Of a stretch of 10,360 nt of DNA, positions 1 through 7,226 are shown one piece after another. A program made the position numbers and the translations under genes. Origin of the DNA: Neocallimastix lanati (nom. inval.) (Eukaryota; Neocallimastigomycota; Neocallimastigomycetes; Neocallimastigales; Neocallimastigaceae); contig JACVTC010000748.1 of assembly GCA_016946835.1 (NCBI GenBank), positions 1 to 10,360 of the forward strand. The letters are read 5' to 3'. Each line of letters begins with the position of its first letter. The stretch's first letter is position 1. The notes below the pieces were generated by a model, which worked only from the letters and a program-made list of their open reading frames with translations, made no database searches and had not been told where the DNA came from.

Positions 1-2
1 AA

Positions 3-605
3 CTTCTTGGACATATTTTATCAGTTGAAGGAGTTGCTCCAATCCCAGGAAAAACTGAAATTATTCACAACTGGTTGCCTCCCAAGAATATAACTCAACT
101 ACGGTCCTTTTTAGGTGCTGTAGGCTACTACAGAAAATTTATATTCAACTTTGCGAAGATGGCTAGACCACTATATAAACTGCTGAAAAAGGGTACTGAT
201 TTCGAATGGAATACAGAACAAGAAAATAGCTTCCAAGAACTTAAAGATAGACTTGTGAAGGCACCTATATTAATTATGCCTGACTTCGAAAAGCCTTTCA
301 TCATCCGTACAGACGCCTCTTATGATGGTATCGGTGGCGTTCTATTACAAAAAGAGGAAGATGGTAAGGAAAAACCCATCCATTTCATTAGCCGTTCATT
401 AAAACCTTCCGAAAAGAATTACTCTATCACCGACTTAGAAGGAACAGCTGCATTCTATAGCGTAAAGAAATTCAAACCTTACATCTCTAGCAATAACTGT
501 TCCACTATCCTCTATACAGACCACAAACCACTAGTTAGTTTATTCACCTCCAAAGAACCCAACAACGCAAGGCAACGCGCTGGGTATTACTCTTATCAAT
601 GTTGA
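3..605 (+). pseudogene. pol: Pol fragment 1: end of reverse transcriptase and RNase H
   Basis: The frame is already open at base 3, so this continues from outside the window; the ATG at 75 is internal and not a real start. The first part is the RT thumb/connection, with the family signature FLG..GYYRKFI.NFA (about 111-155) and the following PL..LLKKG..F.W. RNase H follows: a DAS motif with the first acidic residue at 312-314, the SRSL..SE.NYS..DLE block with Glu at 438-440, and TDHKPL with Asp at 519-521. In RNase H these acidic residues bind the metal ions that cut the RNA strand of the RNA/DNA hybrid. Just after, near 570 (GCAAGGCAACG), the frame shifts by one base and the original frame stops at 603-605. 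RNase H homology continues in the next frame, so the true end of this piece is about 570. Confidence 0.9.
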
Positions 606-1114
606 AGGTTCGTGTTCAATATGAACCTGGTAAAAAGAATGTTATCGCAGACGCTCTCTCGAGGATGCCATCCATCAAAAGCGATATATTAGCAACTACA
701 ACCGTGAGTGTAAATAGTGAAACAGATGAAAACAACTTATTAAATCTATTAAAAGACAAGTTTACTTTAATAAATGGAGAAAAATTTTATAAAGACAATG
801 GAATGCTAAGAAAAGTTATAGATAACCCAGAGGAAAAAGTCAAACTTATTCTTAAGGCCCATGGTATCGGTCACGAAGGTACTTTCAAGACTTACAACCG
901 CTTGAAAAGAGATTACTATTGGACCAACATGATACAAGATGTTAAATACATGGTCAGGACCTGTAAAACTTGTCAACTCTTTAAGCCACAAACATTTAAC
1001 TATCAACCTGAAGATACAGCCACGAAACCCGGTCTTCCATTTACCAAGGTAGGTCTAGACATTGTAGGACCTCTACCAGTTACTCAGAAAGGTAATCAAT
1101 ACATTATAGTTTAG
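572..1114 (+). pseudogene. pol: Pol fragment 2: RNase H end, integrase zinc finger and first catalytic Asp
   Basis: This frame takes up where fragment 1 loses homology, so I start it at the shift near 572; the ATG at 599 is not a natural start. It opens with the family's R-W-x-LLL stretch, then the Y.PGK.N.IADALSR block (about 620-665) that closes RNase H in gypsy elements. The integrase N-terminal finger follows: His at 860-862 and 872-874 (H-x3-H), then Cys at 962-964 and 971-973 (C-x2-C), with the typical YYW in between. The finger helps integrase form multimers and engage DNA. The core domain begins at LDIVGPLP, whose Asp (1058-1060) is the first residue of the DDE triad. The frame stops at 1112-1114, immediately after the YIIV strand, while homology continues one frame over (VDYLTKW). 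A one-base loss in the T-run at 1110-1112 explains this. Confidence 0.9.
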
Positions 1115-1683
1115 TAGATTACCTGACTAAGTGGGTTGAAGCTGAACCCACTAAGAACATTGAATCAGATGACGTTATCCAATTTCTATCCAAAGTCTTT
1201 GCTCGACATGGAACGCCTGAGATTTTAATAACGGACAATGGACCCCAATTCTGTTCGGACAAAACGAAAGCTTTTCTCGACTTATATGGAGTTTACGTAC
1301 ACTATATTACAACATACCATCCAGAATCCAACGGCGAAGTCGAAAATAGAAATAAAGAAATTGGCAAGTACTTGAGAATTCTTTGTAATCGCAACACTAC
1401 CATTTGGGATGAGATGCTACCAAGCGCTTTATGGGCTATTCGCACCTGTAAGAATGAAACTACTAAGTTTTCCAGTTTCGAGTTGTTATATGGACGTCGC
1501 GATTTACAACCCTTTGAATTAACACTGAACTTAGACAAGAAAGAAGAATACGAAAGTGAAGAAGAATTTTTAATAAGAAGATTACTAAACATTATGCCTG
1601 GATTAAAGAAGCCATTAACAACATTAATACTGCTAACAAGTTATGGAAGACAGGCGAAAACAAATGAAGAGAATGAAGGCTGA
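1111..1683 (+). pseudogene. pol: Pol fragment 3: integrase catalytic core (DD35E)
   Basis: The integrase core resumes with VDYLTKWVEA. The second catalytic Asp lies in ITDNGPQF (1234-1236). The catalytic Glu is at 1342-1344, in the HPESNGEVEN block, which matches the family pattern HPQTxGQxERxN. There are 35 residues between Asp and Glu, the expected DD35E spacing. With the Asp at 1058-1060, all three metal-binding residues that join the element's cDNA to host DNA are present, although split over two frames. Downstream WAIRTCKNETTKFSSFELLYGR matches the conserved end of the core (AYN...HxSTGxSPFELLYGR type). Useful homology ends near 1600. The frame runs on to a stop at 1681-1683 but reads out of phase there. 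A short piece in a third frame (about 1608-1642) bridges to fragment 4, so two shifts fall between 1596 and 1645. Confidence 0.9.
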
Positions 1684-1876
1684 ATATAACCCTGGTGATC
1701 TTGTCCTTGTCAAACTTATTAACCGAAGAAAATTAGACCCATTCTTCCTTGGCCCTATGAAAATAGTTAAGAAGAAATTTAACACGGTAACACTTTGCGA
1801 TCCTGTAACTAATGAAATCGCTGAGAGAAATGTTCACTTAAAGAACATTGTACCATACAGACTATGTGAAGTATAG
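1643..1876 (+). pseudogene. pol: Pol fragment 4: integrase C-terminal GPY/F-like module
   Basis: This is the C-terminal end of the integrase. A basic helix (DRRKQMKRMK) leads into YNPGDLVLVK and then PFFLGPMKIVKK, which corresponds to the GPY/F module of Ty3/gypsy integrases, ending in a VHLKNIVPYR stretch. The module is a small SH3-like fold linked to multimerisation and DNA contact. The stop at 1874-1876 is the probable natural end of pol, 39 bases before the TG that I take as the LTR start. No chromodomain follows. The ATG at 1643 is not a start: homology enters from another frame, and one base appears to be missing near 1642. Family assignment is good; the role of the individual basic residues is inferred. 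Confidence 0.88.
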
Positions 1877-1904
1877 ACTTCAAGGGACGAAGTCTAAACT
1901 TAAC

Positions 1905-1938
1905 GGGGGCATCATGATACGGTATTTACCCAAATACC
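1905..1938 (+). other. Putative polypurine tract and 3' LTR start, with a hairpin
   Basis: After the pol stop there is a G-run (1905-1909) followed by CATCA and TGATACGG (1915-1922). LTR elements place a G-rich plus-strand primer just before the LTR, and fungal gypsy LTRs commonly begin TG(T/A)TACGG, so the LTR probably starts at 1915. Immediately after is a perfect 7-bp inverted repeat, GGTATTT (1921-1927) and AAATACC (1932-1938), with a 4-base loop. I could not find the matching LTR end (for instance CGTATCA) downstream, and the 5' LTR is outside the window, so LTR length is unknown. Confidence 0.5.
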
Positions 1939-2325
1939 TTAAATTATAATAATTTTAATATTTCTCCATATAAATATGTTTTAAATCTATTTTATTAATT
2001 AATTATTATCTTTATTAACTTTATCAATATTTCCTTTATTATTATATAAATATATATATTATTAATTATTAATATTTTGCTATAAAATAAATATTTTTAT
2101 TATATTCTTATTATATTTTTATTATACATTTGATAAATTTTATTTATATTATAAATTTTTTTATTATTTTTATTATTAATATTCATATCTAAAATTTTAT
2201 TATTATTTTATTGTTACACAAAATTATTTTTAACTAATCAATGTATTACCAAAATTTATAAAATATTTTGTAATAATATTATTTTAAATCTCTCTCTTTT
2301 CTTTTTTTAATGTAATGGAGGAATA

Positions 2326-2424
2326 AATAAATAAATGAACAAATAAATAAATGGATGAATAATATATAGTTAAATAAATTTTTAAATAAATAAATTAATA
2401 AATAATCAATAAATAAATAAATAA
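2326..2424. repeat. AAAT-rich imperfect microsatellite
   Basis: Imperfect tetranucleotide repeats of AAAT/AATA, interrupted by ATGAAC, ATGGATG and TATATAG stretches. It lies just after a CT-rich stretch and an ATGGAGG-containing segment, possibly inside or beyond the LTR. Low complexity; no function visible. Confidence 0.7.
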
Positions 2425-2700
2425 ATATTGTATAAGTTTTTCGTAATTTTTATACGTCTACTATCTATTTACCAATATATTATTATACATCCATCAATTT
2501 CAAAAGTCCTGTACCAAAAGATACTTTAAAAGTAAATAAAAATTTATATTTTTATATTTCAAAGTAAATAATTTTTTTATTATTTCCAATTTAAATAATA
2601 TTAGTAGTAAAGATTTTAATTATTAATAATATATCATATTATATAATCTTAATAATATCAAATTATTTTAGATGAATCTAGTTCATTTAAGCATTTTTCA

Positions 2701-3055
2701 ATGTGGCGTATTTTCGTAAGTGGCTTGTTTTTAATAAATAATATTAAATAAATAATAAATATTTGAAAAAATAGTTTTTTAAAAAAAATAATTTTTTATA
2801 ATTCTATTTTAATAGAATATATCATTATTTATTTAATTGAAAAATATATTATTGTTTATTTTGAAAAATAATATTTATTTATATATTTATTTATGATTGT
2901 ATAGAATACCTTAAAATATATAATCCACATTACGAAATGCACGATCCCATTTTAAATACTAAAATAATATTATTATTATTTCAATTTTAATTATTATTGT
3001 TAGGTATTATCAATATCATATGGACATTATGTATACTATATATGATACGCCACAT
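2701..3055. repeat. 355-bp segment bounded by an 11-bp inverted repeat
   Basis: ATGTGGCGTAT at 2701-2711 is matched by its exact reverse complement ATACGCCACAT at 3045-3055. The arms hold GGCG/CGCC in DNA that otherwise almost lacks G and C, so chance is an unlikely explanation. Without the outer A/T the segment starts TG and ends CA (2702-3054), as a solo LTR would, and 353 bp is a plausible LTR or MITE size. There is no target-site duplication: flanks are TTCAA and TAAAG. The interior has two other less AT-rich patches (2925-2955, 3000-3040). It could be an old solo LTR, a MITE, or a chance relic. Confidence 0.45.
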
Positions 3056-3777
3056 AAAGGCCTCATTATATAACCTTATTATATCAATTTTATGGTTTAA
3101 TTAAATTTTTAATTTTATTTTCTTTGCTTATATAATAAATATACATGATTAATAATATAATATATTATACATAAATAAAAAATATATAATAAATTATAAA
3201 AACACTATTGTGTCATTTTTCATGTTTTCTGAATCCACCACCTTGAACAATTAAAATATTAAACAGTATTGTTATATATATTAGAGATATACACAACTAT
3301 AACTTTTTATAAAATATGTACGTAGTCTGAACTTTATAATAATATATAATAGTAGAAATAGTGATTATACAGTTATGATAATATTTATATTTGTAATAAT
3401 AATGACAATTATAATAATTATGAATAATAGTAATAATAAAATTTAAATAATTATAGCATCATATAATTATTATTATAATAGGTATAGATAATAATAATTA
3501 TAATAATAATTATTATAATAAAATTATAATACTATTTAAAACAATAATTTTAATAATATTTATAACAATTTTAATAGTAAATAAAGTGATTATATTAGTT
3601 ATAAATGAAAATTGTAAATGAATAATTAATATTATAAGAAATGTTTTATATGTATTATAATATAATAAAAACTTTATAAAAATTTTATTTAATTATATAT
3701 AATTATTATTTATATAGAATGTTACAAATTATTATATAATCATAAAATATACTCAATTATATTCATTCTCTTAAAAA

Positions 3778-3818
3778 ATATTTATATTTATATTTATATT
3801 TATATTTATATTTATATT
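3778..3818. repeat. (ATATTT)n microsatellite
   Basis: About six to seven near-perfect copies of a 6-bp unit ATATTT. The same unit makes the larger array near 6050-6317. Confidence 0.85.
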
Positions 3819-3982
3819 TTAATTTTAATTTAATTATTTTAATTTATTATTTTTTTTTAAAATTTTACATTTTGAATTTAAGAGGAAGGAAGAAAAAAAA
3901 ATTTTTAATAAATATATAAAATTATTCTTAATAATTAAAACTTTGCCACTATGATTAAAAAAGCTTTTATAATTATTACAAA

Positions 3983-4009
3983 TATTAAAAATATTAAAAA
4001 TATTAAAAA
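3983..4009. repeat. Three copies of a 9-bp unit (TATTAAAAA)
   Basis: Three perfect tandem copies of a 9-bp A/T unit. Likely slippage product; no function visible. Confidence 0.75.
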
Positions 4010-4924
4010 TGATAGAATTTAATTAAATGAAATAAAAAGTTTATTTATATATAATATTTAATTAAATATATCTTAAAATTGAAGATTTACAGAGTTTCTG
4101 ATATACTATAAATCATTAACGTTTTTTGAAATTTATATATAAAAAAAAATAAAAAAAGTTTTTAAAAATACATTATATATATATAAAGTATAAAATAATT
4201 GAAATTTTTTAAAATTTTTAAGTAGTGAGTGTAAAAATTTTCGTTATCCATTATTAACCTCCTCTTTGTTGGAATAATAATTCAAAAAAATTATATTTTA
4301 ATATAATATAAAATTTTTGAAATTTTAAAAAATTAATATCTACATAAATAAATATATAAATAATATCACATGAATAAAGCATGTGTCATATAAAACACTT
4401 TATGTTAAATACAAATAATATAAATAGCTAAGCAGTCTATTTAATTTATAAATAGATACACTAATAATATTGATATATTTAATAACTAAAATTAAATAAA
4501 TAAAAAATTATATATGTTAATATATATTATTATATTGATAATATATAGTTTTAAATATGTTAATAATTTCAAAGTGAAATGAATCATTAGAATTTTTCAT
4601 ATTTTTCATATTTTTTTTTTTTTTTTTATGATCTTAATTTTCTAAATTTATACATAAATGTAATTTAATATATATTAAAATTTTCTACATTATATTTATA
4701 AAAATTTTTAGCAAATCATATTCAATCGGATCGGTAAAAAATAAAAATTAAAAATTTCGATTTAGTCTCTTTTTTAATTAATTATTGAATAATATATAAT
4801 AATATAATGTAGATTAATAAGAATATATAAATTTTCTGTATATGAAATTTATCATAATATTTAATTAATTTTTTTAAATTTTAATTTATATATATAAAAA
4901 AAAAACATAATACACATTATTAAA

Positions 4925-5304
4925 ATAAATAATAAATAATAAATAATAAATAATAAATAATAAATAATAAATAATAAATAATAAATAATAAATAATAAAT
5001 AATAAATAATAAATAATAAATAATAAATAATAAATAATAAATAATAAATAATAAATAATAAATAATAAATAATAAATAATAAATAATAAATAATAATATA
5101 ATAATATAATAAATAATAAATAATAAATAATAAATAATAAATAATAAATAATAAATAATAAATAATAAATAATAAATAATAAATAATAAATAATAAATAA
5201 TAAATAATAAATAATAAATAATGAATAATAAATAATAAATAATAAATAATAAATAATAAATAATAAATAATAAATAATTAATAATAAATAATAAATAATA
5301 AATA
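4925..5304. repeat. 7-bp satellite (AATAAAT)n, about 54 units
   Basis: A nearly uninterrupted array of the 7-bp unit AATAAAT over about 380 bp. It is broken by AATAATATAATAATAT at about 5092-5111, by an A-to-G change at about 5223 (TAATGAATAAT), and by an inserted TTAAT-type unit near 5276-5285. The low divergence implies recent expansion or ongoing homogenisation by slippage. Every frame is closed by TAA. The unit does not resemble a G-rich telomere repeat. The true copy number is doubtful because assemblers collapse such arrays. Confidence 0.95.
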
Positions 5305-5910
5305 TTAAAACAATGAACTACAATATCAATAAGAATATGAATAAAATTTAAAACAATAATGATATTTTGATATTCAGTTTTTTTTTATAATACAGTTATT
5401 AGTAAACCAATAAATTTAATATTCGCTAAACCCTATAAAATTGTTCTTTGTAACTTTCACAAATGTCAGCATAAAATATAACCACTTTTTTTAAAAAGAA
5501 ATATTTTTAATTTTAATATCCAGAAATATAAATAAAATTAATCTTAATATCCATAATGAAGCTAATTAAATTTATCAAAAACAATTTATTTAAAAGTTAT
5601 GTTTGATTTACTAATTTTTGTATAATATATATATTAAAAAAAAAAAAGAATAAAAATGAACCTTAAAAATAACATTAGAAATTTTAATTATATTTAAATA
5701 AAATGAAATACTGCAATAACAATTCTATTAGTAATTATTCAAATAATAATACTAATAATAAAAATAAAAAATAGTATAATAATAGAATACTTTTTTTATT
5801 TTGTTTAATTTTAAAGTTAGATAATAATAATAAAGATTTGAATATTTAATTATAATTATTCATGACCAAAAAAAAAAAAAACTTTTATTCTCTCTTTTAT
5901 TAATAATATT

Positions 5911-5969
5911 ATTCTATTTTTATAATTATTATTCTTAATTATTATAATAATAATTATAAAAAATAGAAT
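5911..5969. repeat. Long near-perfect hairpin in AT-rich DNA
   Basis: The left arm from 5911 (ATTCTATTTTTATAATTATT) pairs with a right arm ending at 5969 (ATTATAAAAAATAGAAT). The stem is about 23 bp with one extra A on the right arm, and the loop is about a dozen bases. The pairing includes a C-G pair at each outer end and is longer than the usual AT palindromes around it. It could be a cruciform-prone site or a MITE core. Confidence 0.6.
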
Positions 5970-6019
5970 TAATGCAGTTGATTGCTTATTTTAAATTTAT
6001 TAAAAATAAATAGATTTTT

Positions 6020-6024
6020 AAATT

Positions 6025-6056
<32 letters not shown>

Positions 6057-6317
6057 ATTTTTATATTTATATTTTTATTTATTTTTACAATATTTTAATA
6101 TTTATATTTATTTATATTTATTTATATTTATATTTATATTTATATTTATATTTATATTTATATTTATATTTATATTTATTTATTTTTATATTTATATTTA
6201 TATTTATATTTATATTTATATTTATTTATAATTATATTTATATTTATATTTATTTATTTTTATATTTATATTTATATTTATATTTATATTTATATTTATT
6301 TATTTTTATATTTATAA
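6020..6317. repeat. (TATATT)n array with TTTATTTATTTTTATA interruptions
   Basis: A 6-bp unit (TATATT) is interrupted at about 6060-6125, 6176-6190, 6220-6260 and 6296-6310 by TTTATTTATTTTTATA-like segments. The interrupted block around 6176-6226 recurs around 6248-6302 with the same run of six-mers between, which suggests segmental duplication inside the array (a simple higher-order repeat). No coding potential. Confidence 0.9.
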
Positions 6318-6663
6318 TTATTATTAATTATGTGAAAATTTAAAAAAAATTTTTTTCACCAAAATATAAAAATAATTAAAACAAATATAGTAATATATAA
6401 TTATTCTGTATAATACAATATATTGCAATATAAAGATAATATACTATTTTCAATTAAAATTTTGTTTTTTACATTTAAATCTTCATGTTTAAAAATTGTT
6501 AAGTAATATATATAATATTTAAGCTCTTGATTTTCTTTATATGGAAACTAATATAAAAATTTAAAACTTAACTACTTATATATATAAAATATATAGAAGA
6601 TAAAACATATATTGTAAATTTAATAATATCCATAATTCAAATTGTAATGCATTATTACTATTC

Positions 6664-6731
6664 ATTATTTATTATTTATTATTCAATTATTATTTATTAT
6701 TATTTATTATTTATTATTTATTATTTATTAA
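6664..6731. repeat. (ATTATTT)n array, inverted relative to the 4925-5304 array
   Basis: About nine copies of ATTATTT with small interruptions (ATTCAATTATT near 6682-6690, an ATTATTATT slip near 6699). ATTATTT is the reverse complement of a phase of the AATAAAT unit, so this is the same 7-bp repeat in the opposite orientation, about 1.4 kb from the larger array. Confidence 0.85.
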
Positions 6732-7129
6732 TATTTAATATTTAACTATTTATCCTTCAATAGTTTCAATATAAAATTATTTTAAAGGTGAAACAGTCAA
6801 AATTTTTTTATTTATAAATATTTATTTATATATTTATTTATTTATATAACTTTTTTTATCATTCTAATACTCCTTATATTAATTTTTTTTCCCTTTTCAA
6901 TAAAAAATTCATTTTACCTTTTCCTATTAAAAATTGTTTTTAAAGAAAATATTTAATCTACTTCATATATTATTAATATATTATTAATATATAACAAATA
7001 TAAATCATTCAATTGATTTAAAAATAAATTTTTTATATAATATTTTTTTACAATTAAAATATTAAATAAAATGTATATAAATGGTTTCATATATTGTAAT
7101 ATAATATTTAATATATTGTAATTATTATT

Positions 7130-7226
7130 GGATTATTGTCTAAATGTAAAAAAAAATTATATATATATGTTTAAAAAAACTTTTTTTTTTTCTTCACATT
7201 AACTATTTATATTATTTAATATAAAG
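7130..7226 (+). promoter_or_regulatory. AT-rich 5' flank of the CoA-transferase gene
   Basis: The last 100 bases before the start codon hold a long T-run (about 7181-7192), TCTTCACATT and a TATTATTTAATATAAAG leader directly before ATG. A pyrimidine-rich tract ahead of the start is common for well-expressed fungal genes. No TATA box can be singled out because the whole region is A/T; the promoter is inferred from position only. Confidence 0.3.

Larger units (their letters stand above)
1..1914 (+). mobile_element. Ty3/gypsy LTR retrotransposon, 3' part of pol (5' end outside window)
   Basis: The order of recognisable modules is reverse transcriptase C-terminus, RNase H, integrase HHCC finger, integrase DDE core, GPY/F-like tail. 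RT-RNase H-integrase order is the Ty3/gypsy (Metaviridae) arrangement; in Ty1/copia the integrase precedes RT. GC content is clearly higher than in the DNA that follows. Gag, protease, the RT catalytic YxDD box, the primer-binding site and the 5' LTR lie upstream of base 1. No chromodomain is visible after the GPY/F region. Pol is split over three frames by four shifts (near 570, 1111, 1600 and 1642), so as written the copy cannot make a full polyprotein. All domain-defining residues in the visible part remain, so the copy is young or the breaks are sequence errors. Family assignment is firm; the exact 3' border is inferred. Confidence 0.93.
1940..7130. other. AT-rich gene desert between retrotransposon and CoA-transferase gene
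   Basis: About 5.2 kb with almost no G or C, dense stops in all frames, many homopolymers and AT microsatellites. I see no coding gene, tRNA or rRNA. The first few hundred bases may include the retrotransposon 3' LTR (TATAAATA near 1969, a CT-rich stretch near 2290-2310), but no end could be set. A few slightly GC-richer islands stand out: 2460-2525, 2701-2730, 2925-2955, 3000-3065, 3222-3250, 4240-4275, 4720-4740 and 5425-5490. None gives a protein or RNA motif that I recognise. The arrays and hairpins inside are listed separately. Confidence 0.85.

Noticed and set aside
806-1006. Minus-strand open frame inside pol
   Set aside because: Antisense shadow of the integrase finger region; no family pattern, and the plus strand is clearly coding.
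1302-1592. Minus-strand open frame over the integrase core
   Set aside because: Lies fully opposite conserved integrase sequence; composition is explained by the plus-strand codons.
4367-4385. CACATG/CATGTG inverted repeat as a regulator-binding site
   Set aside because: Only 6 bp per arm, far from any gene, and expected by chance over several kilobases.
4925-5304. CRISPR array or telomere
   Set aside because: No spacers, pure 7-bp tandem units, and no G-rich telomeric strand; an AT satellite explains it.
1940-7130. tRNA or other structured RNA genes in the AT desert
   Set aside because: No box A/box B-like pair or cloverleaf found by eye; the islands with some GC are too short and unpaired.
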